A stretch of 64,000 bases of DNA from Desertivirga sp966211215 (GTDB taxonomy: Bacteria; Bacteroidota; Bacteroidia; Sphingobacteriales; Sphingobacteriaceae): positions 62,001-126,000 of the forward strand of contig CBIHNR010000001.1 in NCBI GenBank assembly GCA_966211215.1. Direction: 5' to 3'. The number at the start of each line of letters is the position of its first letter. Position 1 is the stretch's first letter. The notes under the pieces were generated by a model. It was not told where the DNA came from, did not search any database, and saw nothing but the letters and a program-made list of their open reading frames with translations. The translations under genes and the position numbers were made by a program. Positions 27,922-36,986 of this stretch are shown piece by piece.

Positions 27922-28332
27922 TTAATTTGTGGGAACTTCCTTTAGTGGAGGTAAGCTAGCTTTGGAATTCTCCAGGCTATATTTCACTATCTTAAAATAA
28001 TTGAATAATGAAATTCTGTTTTCAGGCTCAAAGGTGGAGCTCAGAGGATCTTGATAATTATAGAAGATAAACTCCTTTTTTAAAGCAGTCGCATCAGACT
28101 TCAAAGCATCGTCTATATAAGAAAGTATTTTGCGTTTATTGCCTTTTACTTTGGTATAAGATTCGAGATACTTTGTTTTAACCGCCGATATATTATTCTT
28201 TTTACGTGAAGCCTGCACCCTCTCATAATTGTGCTTGCTGTTTAAAAGATTTAAGAGTTCCTGTTTCGGAGTTTGTGCGCTTGAATCGCCGAAGGTGCAA
28301 ATAGATAATAAAATAATAATAATAGTTTTCAT
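27922..28332 (-). CDS. Secreted protein of unknown function
   Basis: A 136-residue protein with signal peptide MKTIIIILLSICTFGDSSAQ. The mature part is Lys-rich and mainly helical (HNYERVQASRKKNNISAVKTK), without Cys and without a family I recognise. It lies 30 bases before the NlpC-like lipoprotein gene on the same strand and is probably co-transcribed. It may be a substrate or helper of the cluster; nothing in the sequence tells which. Confidence 0.65.
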   Translation of the reverse strand: MKTIIIILLSICTFGDSSAQTPKQELLNLLNSKHNYERVQASRKKNNISAVKTKYLESYTKVKGNKRKILSYIDDALKSDATALKKEFIFYNYQDPLSSTFEPENRISLFNYFKIVKYSLENSKASLPPLKEVPTN

Positions 28333-28500
28333 TTTTTTAATTTATAGTAATTAATTAATTAAATTGTTAGGGTAGGAACCTCTAAGGTACCCCCCTCGGA
28401 ATAGGCAAGTTAAACATGGGTTATTTATTTGTTTTGTAGTTATAAAAACATATATGGTTGCCTATTGGCAACGCTGCTGGAAATCAATTAAGGCTAATCT

Positions 28501-29610
28501 CTACTTCTTATAAAGTCGAATACCATAGAAGGTTGTTACCGGTGGCTTATCATCCCAATTATTCCAGTTATGAGATTCGTCAGTTGAATATTTTAATCTA
28601 TACTGTCCTGGTTTCAAATAAATCACGGTATCACTACCCTGATTTTTTAGAGCCCCACCAACGTGCTTAGTATAAGCAGCGTGCATCTCCCAAACTCTTT
28701 TGCCCTGTTTGTCTTCTATCCAACCATAGTCGGATAAAGTTCTTCCGGAGTAAGATGTTGATGACACATGCCCTCTTCGGGAATCTAAAACTTTAAAAAA
28801 CAGATACAGGTTATGCTCGTCCCAAGCTGATTTCATTGTTGCTGACAAATCAGACGAATCAGCAACTGAACCATAAATTATAGTTTTGAATGGCTGGCTA
28901 GGAACTTTTTGCCAAAAGGCAGAATCATTGATTGAAGTTTGCGATTTAAAAATTGAGAAGATTTCATCAGCGTTTTTTCTTACCAGGCTGGAAAGAACGA
29001 TTACACTTGAATCTCTGCTTTTTAAAGAGAGATTTCCTTTATCAACCTTCCATGCTATTTTAGCATGCTGCTTAATTCCGTCGTCATTGTCTCCGACTGA
29101 AGCATTAAAGCTGATTTTGGCATCTTTGTCTGGGCTGAGGTTTAAGATTTTCCATGGAAGAGTAACTTCATAGGTGTACATCTCCAACTCGTTTTTATAT
29201 AAGCTCTTTACAATGACACCGTCTTTAATATAAGACACCCTATTATCAGGCCCCGGCTTGCCGTCACCCCATGAGAAGGTAAACTCCTTTTGTTCTTTTA
29301 AATCGTTATCCGAAGTAAAAGATATCTCGATAGCATCGCTCTTGAAAAAATAGTTTCGAGGCGTGCCAAATAAACTGACATCCAGTTCTCCTATACTATA
29401 GATCTGAACTGCTGTACCTTCTTTAATTGTAAATAAGGTGTCTTCTTCACAAATATTAGGAAGGCCTTCAATACTTGCTATCGGAGTCTGATTAAGATAT
29501 TTTTCCTGAACTAAAGTATCCTTTATCGACGAACCCATATCTTGTCGAGTGTGGCATCCATTAATTATGATACCAGTTAAAATGATACACGACAGAACTT
29601 TTACCACCAT
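28501..29610 (-). CDS. Lipoprotein with two CBM9-like domains
   Basis: A 369-residue protein with lipobox ITGIIINGC-like (Cys19). The first domain (about 60-195) has the CBM9/DOMON pattern DAIEISFTSDND...YTYEVTLPWKIL. The second (about 215-365) repeats it with SAFWQKVP, AWDEHNLYLFFKVLDSRRG and DYGWIEDKQGKRVWEM, ending in a Tyr-rich strand. CBM9-like modules bind sugar chain ends; here no enzyme domain is attached. Its start overlaps the transglutaminase-like gene by 10 bases, so the two products likely work together at the cell surface. Confidence 0.75.
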   Translation of the reverse strand: MVVKVLSCIILTGIIINGCHTRQDMGSSIKDTLVQEKYLNQTPIASIEGLPNICEEDTLFTIKEGTAVQIYSIGELDVSLFGTPRNYFFKSDAIEISFTSDNDLKEQKEFTFSWGDGKPGPDNRVSYIKDGVIVKSLYKNELEMYTYEVTLPWKILNLSPDKDAKISFNASVGDNDDGIKQHAKIAWKVDKGNLSLKSRDSSVIVLSSLVRKNADEIFSIFKSQTSINDSAFWQKVPSQPFKTIIYGSVADSSDLSATMKSAWDEHNLYLFFKVLDSRRGHVSSTSYSGRTLSDYGWIEDKQGKRVWEMHAAYTKHVGGALKNQGSDTVIYLKPGQYRLKYSTDESHNWNNWDDKPPVTTFYGIRLYKK

Positions 29611-31130
29611 ACCTGTGCGCCTCCTTTCAACGTGAAAATTCTTTCTTTAGATGCCTTATCTGAGCTTTTAAGCCAGTACAGCCCATTTTGGGGGAGGGTA
29701 AAAATAAGCGAATCGCCGGCAGCTACTTTTTTCCCCATGGAAACCCATTTTCTTTTCCAATGATACAGTTCATACTCATTCTTGGCAGCCACTTTGGGAC
29801 CTTGAGGACTCTTTTTTCTCAAAACTACCGGTGTTTGATTTTTCATAAGAGATGACAGGCTTGATAAATTTCCTTTTACATCCACCATTATTGGCTCAGC
29901 AACCGGAACCAATATGCGCTTTTCAAAGCGCATAGGCATATACAGAATCCCTCTTCCCATCGACTTAAAAACAGCTGTACCATTGGTTACTTCAGCCCAG
30001 TCCAAAGGAATCCACTGCTGAGAATTAAAAACACATAAAAACATCAAACTTTTTTCTTCCATTTTTAACGATGGACGAACAGTTATAGTCGTAACCGGAA
30101 TGTAATCGCTCGTAACGTCAACTATATTGGGGTCCTTCAAAAATGTGGGGGCGTTGGCTAATTTTTCACGCTTGTTTATGCGTTCATCGTTTGTTAAAAA
30201 GGTATAGCGAAATATTTTACCTCGTTTCCTTTGAAATGCCAGGTCTATTTTTGTTTGACCCGGATCTGATTCAGCTCCAACAAACGCAACCGGCTTTCCT
30301 TTGTATATCAAAGCGTTCCAATTGTGTCCACCATTCATGTTACCCCACAAGGGCGTAAAATCCATCACTACGGGTATACCCAGAGCTCTCATATAGTAAG
30401 TAGTAAATTGGGTGGCATGGTAACAAGAGCCGCATTGAACCGTTAATAAGTCCTGAAAATTCATATCCCATGAGATAGGAAATTTTTGAAAGTAGAACTG
30501 CTTTTTTAAGTAATCATTAAGGGAAATACAGACCTTATAAACATCCTTTTCATCTTTGTTAGAATCCAAAAGCCATTTTGTCTTTTGCTGAACAATTTCA
30601 TTCCATAGTGTTGGCTCTTCATTAACAAGCTTGTAAGGAAGAATATAGTCACAAAACTCTTCAAAACTTAGACTCCTTGCCCACGGATATCTCCACGCTT
30701 TGAAGGCGGCATCAATATGTTTTATGAGTAATTCTGATTTCATGATATCAGAATCATATACCGTAGAAACAGACAATTTAGTTGTTTTCCCTACCAAGTT
30801 TGTGAGACTATCCCATTTGTTAAAAAGATCCAGTCGCTGGGGTATTTCCGCTATCTTGCGAAGCATTTTCCTTTTGTGGATTACCCCATCACCTTCAACG
30901 TGCATTTGTTCCCGGAGATTTTTTATTAGAAAATATGCTGCATCAACTTTTTGTGTCTCCCCACGCTCTTGATAGTGGGCTATTACTTTCAGGAGCTCCG
31001 CCCGGTTGGAAGTTGTGTTCAAAGTTGCTTTTACAGGTTCGGGCAGATTATTGCATGCGGAAAATACTGTCAATAAAAGGCATGTTGCAAAAAAGATTTG
31101 ACAAAATAATTTTGAATAACAAGTTGTCAT
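29601..31130 (-). CDS. Transglutaminase-like lipoprotein
   Basis: The start at 31130 is preferred over the upstream ATG at 31199 because only it places a signal peptide with lipobox (LLTVFSAC, Cys26) at the N terminus. The protein then has 509 residues. A helical region precedes a transglutaminase-like core with Cys236 (QCGSCYHAT), His269 (GGHNWN) and an acidic AESDPGQ stretch. The C-terminal third is a beta-rich region ending in FTLPQNGLYWL. Such proteins in Bacteroidota are predicted peptidases or amidases, not crosslinkers. It overlaps the CBM9-like gene by 10 bases. Confidence 0.85.
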   Translation of the reverse strand: MTTCYSKLFCQIFFATCLLLTVFSACNNLPEPVKATLNTTSNRAELLKVIAHYQERGETQKVDAAYFLIKNLREQMHVEGDGVIHKRKMLRKIAEIPQRLDLFNKWDSLTNLVGKTTKLSVSTVYDSDIMKSELLIKHIDAAFKAWRYPWARSLSFEEFCDYILPYKLVNEEPTLWNEIVQQKTKWLLDSNKDEKDVYKVCISLNDYLKKQFYFQKFPISWDMNFQDLLTVQCGSCYHATQFTTYYMRALGIPVVMDFTPLWGNMNGGHNWNALIYKGKPVAFVGAESDPGQTKIDLAFQRKRGKIFRYTFLTNDERINKREKLANAPTFLKDPNIVDVTSDYIPVTTITVRPSLKMEEKSLMFLCVFNSQQWIPLDWAEVTNGTAVFKSMGRGILYMPMRFEKRILVPVAEPIMVDVKGNLSSLSSLMKNQTPVVLRKKSPQGPKVAAKNEYELYHWKRKWVSMGKKVAAGDSLIFTLPQNGLYWLKSSDKASKERIFTLKGGAQVWW

Positions 31131-31217
31131 AAGGTTATGGTAATCATGTATATATGAGTTTAAGAGGTCAAATAGAGGGATGTATATCCGCGAATTCAAT
31201 TAAGCATCGGTAGTCAA

Positions 31218-31730
31218 TCATCGATCAATCGCAACAATGCTCATATCCTGGCTGAAAAACATTTGAATACGTACATCTTTCAGATGATTGTTGAGATAAC
31301 AACGCGAGACCTTATCGCCCTGGGAAACATTTTTTTCTACCTGATAATTTTCATCATACTTCAAATCTTCCCATAACGTCTCTATCGCTTTATTTAACTC
31401 CTGACGCTTACTGATAATAACGACAACTCTGTCCCCGACAAATTCCTGTAAATGCTGTTTAAGCAATGGTTCAATGTTACTTGAGTTCCGAAAGAAAATC
31501 AGTCCTCCGCTTTTGTTCAGCGCAGCAGTTAGTTCACTCGCAGTATTAACCCTTTCCTTTTGGTTAGATAGACTTACACCTTCTGCCTCTATGATGTCGT
31601 TTTGATCCAAACCCAGCAGGTAATCTAGCGTTAAGGTACGCGATTTAGGTAATCCGAAGGATGTAACAAAAAGCAGAAGGCATAGATAGCCGAACCAACA
31701 AAATCTTCGTTGCAAATAGATAACTTTCAT
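31218..31730 (-). CDS. Secreted or anchored protein of unknown function
   Basis: A 170-residue protein with a hydrophobic N terminus (about 9-26, FGYLCLLLFVTSFGLP). The mature part is a small alpha/beta domain (GGLIFFRNSSNIEPLL, DRVVVIISKRQEL) and ends with RIQMFFSQDMSIVAIDR. I do not recognise the family. It is the first envelope gene of the cluster, 60 bases after the HTH gene and 87 bases before the transglutaminase-like start. Confidence 0.65.
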   Translation of the reverse strand: MKVIYLQRRFCWFGYLCLLLFVTSFGLPKSRTLTLDYLLGLDQNDIIEAEGVSLSNQKERVNTASELTAALNKSGGLIFFRNSSNIEPLLKQHLQEFVGDRVVVIISKRQELNKAIETLWEDLKYDENYQVEKNVSQGDKVSRCYLNNHLKDVRIQMFFSQDMSIVAIDR

Positions 31731-31790
31731 TCTTTAATTAGTTGGATGAACAATGAACGTTGAATTTGTTTCACCTACCGCAAATGAACA

Positions 31791-32051
31791 TCACAAAAGT
31801 GAAGTATTATTGCACTCAAGTTTTTTTTTATATCTAAATTGAAAATCGCCGGAGATTTCATAGATGTAGCTTTCTAATTGAGTATTGTATCTGATTTGTG
31901 CCCCTAAATATTCAAGAGCCTTAAGGTATTCGTAAACAGTTCGTTTACTGACCTGCATTTTTTTTGCTAGCTGTTCAGGGCTTCCTGTCGATTTAGTTTT
32001 GATTAAAAAGTGAATGTATTCCAATCGGTCTATATATTTAATCATGTACAA
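31791..32051 (-). CDS. Small HTH_11/DeoR-type DNA-binding protein
   Basis: An 86-residue protein, almost entirely a winged helix: DRLEYIHFLIKTKSTGSPEQLAKKM is the first half and VSKRTVYEYLKALEYLG the recognition helix, followed by the wing IRYNTQLESYIYE. There is no sensor domain. Stand-alone proteins of this kind often precede small export or peptide-modification clusters in Bacteroidota. Being the first gene upstream of the envelope cluster on the same strand, it is the obvious candidate regulator. Confidence 0.8.
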   Translation of the reverse strand: MYMIKYIDRLEYIHFLIKTKSTGSPEQLAKKMQVSKRTVYEYLKALEYLGAQIRYNTQLESYIYEISGDFQFRYKKKLECNNTSLL

Positions 32052-32760
32052 TTAAAAATATCAGGTTTAATTTGCTTAATTATCCGAAGTAAATTGTCGC
32101 ATAGGCTTAAGTAAACGGAAAGCTTTTTTGTAGCTACTTGACTTCATACAACATAGGTCTGCATATGAGATCGTTCGCGAGGTATTGCAAAGTTCAACCG
32201 TTTCCCACTTGAGGCAATTATTTTTATTCCTCGTATATGTAATTATTGTTTAAATCAAAAATATTACCCAATTTAAAGCTGTAGTTATGAAATGTTTTCA
32301 TATTAATATAGTATCTTATCATTGCATGCATTTCGAAATTATAGAACATAATTAGGCGATTAATAACTCTAAAAACTGATTCTTTCTCCCGGAATGTGCG
32401 ATTCGCCGAAGTTTAATAATGTTATTTTCTCAACATATGTTGATTTTGACATTTAAAGAAGCACCTCTAAAACTGCACTCTAGGAAGGTGTGGTTGAAGA
32501 GGGGGATAAAATTTGGCAGAAAGCACATGCTACAAGGCGGAGGGCTTTACTATAAAAAAAAGTCTTTTAGAAGGTTGGGTTTATTAGTTTAAACCGACAA
32601 TTGCGGCTTTGTTTCTAAACAGACCTGAAGTCGTTCTTTTCTTGTTTATCCGCTCGCTGCTACACTTTGAAGATCGTTCTTGAATGTTCTTTCTATTTCC
32701 TGTTTTTTTGATTTTTTTCACTCTTTAGTTAATTGTCCCCGCTTTCATTAGGGGTTAAAC
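32052..32760. other. AT-rich region without a supported gene
   Basis: About 700 bases. No frame of useful length and no recognised family on either strand. It lies between the HTH gene and the FecR remnant; a sigma-factor gene would be expected upstream of an intact fecR, but I see no trace of one. Confidence 0.4.
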
Positions 32761-33278
32761 ACATTAGAATTTACAAAATCCACAGATTATGCTCTTGCCA
32801 ACGGAAAGAAGTTGATCCTTACCGGTACTTTCGAGGGGTAATTGGCTACTGAAGCGAAATAATTTATACCGTTGCTGCTAACAGCACTAACGGCGAACAA
32901 GCGCTACAATGCAACACTTTAACTACAAGGAACGGCGAACAATTTCAGGTAATTCTTCCAGATGGTTCCCACGTTTGGCTGGATGCCGCTTCGTCCTTGA
33001 AGTATCCTGCTGTTGATACACATGCCGGTTCAATTCTATACAAAGGTGTCGATGGAGGCTGGAACCAAACTGGCGTTTACCAGGAAGTACACCTTTACGG
33101 GCACCGGCAATATAAGGTTGATATGCATGTGCAGGGTTCTGGTGCAAACAAGGTGTGGTTTGAAGTTTGGCTATCGAAGAAGAAACCGCAGGACGGACAG
33201 CACGTCACGACCGGCTGGGATCCTGCTGCGGTAATGTTGCTCGGTTTAATATTTTATCAACAAATCTTAGTTCAATAA
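32761..33278 (+). pseudogene. FecR remnant fused in frame to a glycan-binding protein fragment
   Basis: The first part is an anti-sigma FecR periplasmic domain: YALANGKKLILTGTFEG, an in-frame stop, a frame change, then NTLTTRNGEQFQVILPDGSH and VWLDAASSLKYP. Without any stop the frame continues into an unrelated module with GGWNQTGVYQEVHLYG, QYKVDMHVQGSG and KVWFEVWLSKKKPQDGQ. This resembles the C-terminal part of secreted glycan-binding proteins found beside GH16/GH3 genes. The junction is near 33010. The N terminus and signal anchor are missing, so the piece is a chimeric relic left by deletions. Confidence 0.65.
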
Positions 33279-33595
33279 ATGAAAATTAAAATGCGTTTAA
33301 CAATCTTATTATATTTTTTTCTGGTGCTTTTGCCAAAAGCGCAGGCACAGGAAAGCGTCAAGGAAAAAATATTGACGCAAGGATCAATGCACTTCTCAGT
33401 AAGATGACATTGGAAGAAAAAGTGAATATGATCCGTGCCTCATCATCATTTACTTCCGGCGGTGTTCCCCATCTCGGTATTCCTGAATTAGTAACCTCCG
33501 ACGGACCTCATGGGGTGAGATTGGAGAGCAAAGAGATGTTTGCCGCCCCTCCGGTATCCAAAAATGGCCATTGTAACCCATGCAACAAAACTTAA
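33279..33595 (+). pseudogene. Truncated GH3 beta-glucosidase
   Basis: The start ATG gives a clean signal peptide (LYFFLVLLPKAQAQ). A one-base loss in the A-run at 33364-33369 throws the frame off; the other frame continues NIDARINALLSKMTLEEKVN and IPELVTSDGPHGVRLE, the N-terminal GH3 sequence. After about 100 codons homology ends and a stop follows at 33593-33595, so the catalytic Asp and most of the barrel are missing. Confidence 0.7.
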
Positions 33596-33920
33596 AGTTT
33601 GTGATATAATTTCAAATGGGTAAAAAATACAATTATTTCAAAAAGTGCTTTTATAGTAGTGAAAATGTCGTTTTTAGCCAGTCGAAATACTTAAAGAGAT
33701 TGATATAATATCAAAAACTGCCGCCTGGCAATTTCCGTAACTTGGTTTTAGTAAACCGCTAGAAATCCAATCACATTAATAAACCAAAATTCTCCAATCA
33801 CGCTGTGGTTGAAAATTGCTTTTGCATAAAACTAAAAACAGATATATGATACAATAATTCAAGTACACGGCCAATTATTAAAAACAACACCAATTAAATT
33901 AACTAACCCAATTAAGAATT
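33596..33920 (+). other. Leader region of the fructan locus
   Basis: About 325 non-coding bases before SusC1 that should contain the main PUL promoter. The last bases (AACTAACCCAATTAAGAATT) closely resemble the segment before SusC2 (AACTAACCAATTAAAATC), showing that the two leaders share ancestry. No clear TAnnTTTG box was identified. Confidence 0.4.
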
Positions 33921-36900
33921 ATGAGAAGATTAATAGTACTAGTTCCCTTACTGTTAGCCTTATTTAACGTTTCAGCCCAGGAACTTAAGGTAACAGGAAA
34001 GGTAACTTCAAAACCAGGCAACGAGCCGCTTATAGGCGCTTCGGTTGTTATACAAGAAACTGGAAAAGCCACCGCCACCAACGTAGAGGGCATGTTTTCC
34101 ATTCTAGCCCAAACAGGGCAAACTTTGAAGGTTTCTTACTTCGGTATGGAAACCACGAGGGTAAAAATCACATCTGCAGGGCCAATAACAATTCAGTTAG
34201 CAGAAGACAATAAATTACTTGAGGAGGTTGTAGTAACGGGATACCAGTCGGAACGCAAGAAGGACTTAATAGGGGCGGTGTCTGTTTTAAAAATGGATGA
34301 AGCCCTGAAAGAAACCAATGCCAACCTGTTAACATCGGTTCAAGGCAGGATCTCGGGGGTAAGCATCTCAACTGACGGTGCGCCCGGCTCTAATGCCACT
34401 ATTAACATCCGTGGCTTGGGAAGTTTGAAAAACAATGCTCCGCTTTTCATCATCGATGGGATGCCGGCCAACGATATTAATGGTATCAGCCCTAATGACA
34501 TCGCGTCTATGCAGGTATTGAAAGATGCCGCTTCGGCTGCCATTTACGGCGCAAGGGCATCTGGCGGAGTGGTGATCATCACTACCAAAAAAGGAAACGC
34601 TAAAAATGTGGGCGTAACCTTTGATGCTTTTGCAGGTGTCAAAACGCCAAGAAATCATTTGGACATGTTAAATGCTATGGAGTACGGACAGGTACTGTTT
34701 CAGGCTTTAAGAAACGACGGCTTGCCAACTACAGACGAAATCTATGGCAGTGGTCCTGAACCAGTAATCCCTGCTTTTTTGGACGATGCTAAAACCATTC
34801 CTTCGGCAGATGTAGACTATCAAAAGGAAACCTATCGTAGTGCTTTAAACCAATCATACAACCTTGGGCTTTCTAAAAATGTAGATAATTCGAGCTTCTA
34901 TTTCGGCTTAAATTATAACAAGGAAGAAGGTTTGGCGGTATTTACCGATTACGAACGTATCAACGCTCGTTTAAACTCAAATTTCAAAGTTTCAAACCGC
35001 ATTACGATTGGCGAGAATTTTACGGTATCACGCTTTGGCGGAGTAAACAATCCTGGTGCTCTACCTGCTACTTTGTATCAAATGCCTATCATCCCCGTTA
35101 GGGACAACCTGGGCAATTATGGAGGCCCGGTTAAAAACCTCGGCGACCGCCTGAGCCCCATTGGTAACCTGGAGCGTAATAAAGATAACCGTAACCGTTC
35201 TTTTAAAACCCTTGGTAATGTGTATGCTAACGTAAACCTGGTTAAAGGGCTTACATATAAATTTTTGTTCGGTGTTGATGCGGTTAATTATCGTGCATCT
35301 ATTTTCAATCCCACTTTTGTGGAAGGCCGTTTCTCTAATACAGAAGCTACCTTAACCGAAAACTCATCTAATGCACTTAACCTCAATGCTACTCATACTT
35401 TAGATTACCAATTAAGCAAAGGAAAACACGATTTCAGAGCGCTTGCCGGCTACGAGTGGATTCATAACAAGTTTGAAAAGTACAGTGCATCTGCAAGGGG
35501 CTTTTTTATCGAAACATCCAATTTCAGGGTGTTAGATGCAGCAAATACTATGTCGGCAGTAAACGGTGATGGTGCAGAGTTTGCCTTGATTTCGCAGTTT
35601 GCCAAGCTAGATTATCAGTTCAATAACAGGTATTTATTCTCATCTACAATCCGCAGAGATGGTTCATCTCGTTTCGGGCCAGGAAATAAATATGGCGTTT
35701 TCCCCGCAGCTTCATTTGGCTGGAGGTTGAGCGAAGAAGATTTCTTTAAGAACACAAGCCTGGGTTCAAAGGTGTCTGATTTAAAACTTCGTTTCTCATG
35801 GGGTACAAACGGTAACCAGCAAAGTATTGATGATTATGCCTACACCACATCATACAGAAAACAAATTGACTTTTCCAACTATGATGTTACCGGCTCTAAT
35901 GCTACTGCAAACGTAGGTTACATCACTACCCAAATTGGTAACAGCAACATTAAATGGGAAACTTCCATTCAAACGAACATAGGTGTTGATTTAGGCTTGT
36001 TAAGCAACAGGCTATATTTTACTGGTGATTTCTTTGTAAAAAAGAGCAAAGACCTGATTGTAAACCCGATTCTCGCAGCTGTTAGTGGCGAAGGAAATGC
36101 ACCGTTTATTAATGCAGGCGATGTACGTAACACAGGGTTTGAATTCCTGTTAAGCTACCGCAATGAAAATACAAGGAAGTTTAAATATAATGTTGATTTA
36201 ACTTTCAGCGCGATTAAGAACAAAGTGATCAGCCTTGGCGAAGATGGACAGGCGGTTTATTTGGGAAGCAAATCTCGTATCATTTCTGGCCAGCCAATCG
36301 GCGAGTTTTACGGTTATGTAGCCGATGGCTTATTCCGCACACAGGCAGAGGTTGATGCGCATGCTACACAAGTGGGTAAAGGTTTAGGAAGGATTCGCTT
36401 TAAGGATGTTAATGGCGATGGTGCCATTACACCAGACGACCGCACAAACATTGGAAGCCCGTTGCCTAAGTTTTTCAGCGGATTAAACTTCAACGGTTCA
36501 TACAAAAACTTTGATTGCTCGCTGTTTTTCGATACTCAGGTGGGCAACAAAATATGGGATGATAACACTTTCAACTACAAATTTCCGCTGTTTGTGGCTA
36601 ACCACGGCAAGGTATTGTTAGATGCCTGGTCGCCATCAAACCCAGATTCAGATATTCCGGCTTTAACCACCCGCAATACCAACGATGAGCAGAGAAACTC
36701 TACATTTTTCCTTGGCGATGGCTCTTATTTAAGAATGAAATCAATTGTTTTCGGATATACTTTGCCAAAGAACATCACTTCAAAAGCAAAAATTTCAAAA
36801 GCAAGAATCTTTATACAAGGGCAAAACCTGTTGAATTTTACCAAGTTTGACGGGCTTGACTACGAGGTTGTTAACAACGGAACCCTTGATTACGGAGTGT

Positions 36901-36962
36901 TAACAGAAGCGGCTTACCCGCATTCAAAATCAGTGTCATTAGGTATTAACGTGGGCTTCTAA
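33921..36962 (+). CDS. SusC-like TonB-dependent glycan transporter (SusC1)
   Basis: A 1013-residue outer-membrane receptor. Signal peptide (1-19), a carboxypeptidase-regulatory-like domain (about 22-98), TonB-box region and plug (EEVVVTGYQSERKKDLIGAV; TINIRGLGS; ASAAIYGARASGGVVIITTKKG), and a 22-strand barrel ending in GINVGF. It lacks the STN signalling domain, so it is not an ECF/FecR transducer. With the SusD-like lipoprotein encoded 24 bases downstream it should import fructo-oligosaccharides; substrate is inferred from the surrounding GH32/GH91 genes. It is a diverged paralogue of SusC2 in the same locus. Confidence 0.95.
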   Translation: MRRLIVLVPLLLALFNVSAQELKVTGKVTSKPGNEPLIGASVVIQETGKATATNVEGMFSILAQTGQTLKVSYFGMETTRVKITSAGPITIQLAEDNKLLEEVVVTGYQSERKKDLIGAVSVLKMDEALKETNANLLTSVQGRISGVSISTDGAPGSNATINIRGLGSLKNNAPLFIIDGMPANDINGISPNDIASMQVLKDAASAAIYGARASGGVVIITTKKGNAKNVGVTFDAFAGVKTPRNHLDMLNAMEYGQVLFQALRNDGLPTTDEIYGSGPEPVIPAFLDDAKTIPSADVDYQKETYRSALNQSYNLGLSKNVDNSSFYFGLNYNKEEGLAVFTDYERINARLNSNFKVSNRITIGENFTVSRFGGVNNPGALPATLYQMPIIPVRDNLGNYGGPVKNLGDRLSPIGNLERNKDNRNRSFKTLGNVYANVNLVKGLTYKFLFGVDAVNYRASIFNPTFVEGRFSNTEATLTENSSNALNLNATHTLDYQLSKGKHDFRALAGYEWIHNKFEKYSASARGFFIETSNFRVLDAANTMSAVNGDGAEFALISQFAKLDYQFNNRYLFSSTIRRDGSSRFGPGNKYGVFPAASFGWRLSEEDFFKNTSLGSKVSDLKLRFSWGTNGNQQSIDDYAYTTSYRKQIDFSNYDVTGSNATANVGYITTQIGNSNIKWETSIQTNIGVDLGLLSNRLYFTGDFFVKKSKDLIVNPILAAVSGEGNAPFINAGDVRNTGFEFLLSYRNENTRKFKYNVDLTFSAIKNKVISLGEDGQAVYLGSKSRIISGQPIGEFYGYVADGLFRTQAEVDAHATQVGKGLGRIRFKDVNGDGAITPDDRTNIGSPLPKFFSGLNFNGSYKNFDCSLFFDTQVGNKIWDDNTFNYKFPLFVANHGKVLLDAWSPSNPDSDIPALTTRNTNDEQRNSTFFLGDGSYLRMKSIVFGYTLPKNITSKAKISKARIFIQGQNLLNFTKFDGLDYEVVNNGTLDYGVLTEAAYPHSKSVSLGINVGF

Positions 36963-36986
36963 GCCAATTAATTAGCAATTATAAAC

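Noticed and set aside
31131..31199. Longer start for the transglutaminase-like protein
   Set aside because: It would bury a clear lipoprotein signal peptide that starts at 31130.
33921..36962. SusC1 as an ECF/FecR-signalling transducer because of the FecR remnant upstream
   Set aside because: The receptor lacks the STN signalling domain and the FecR gene is broken and lacks a sigma-factor partner.
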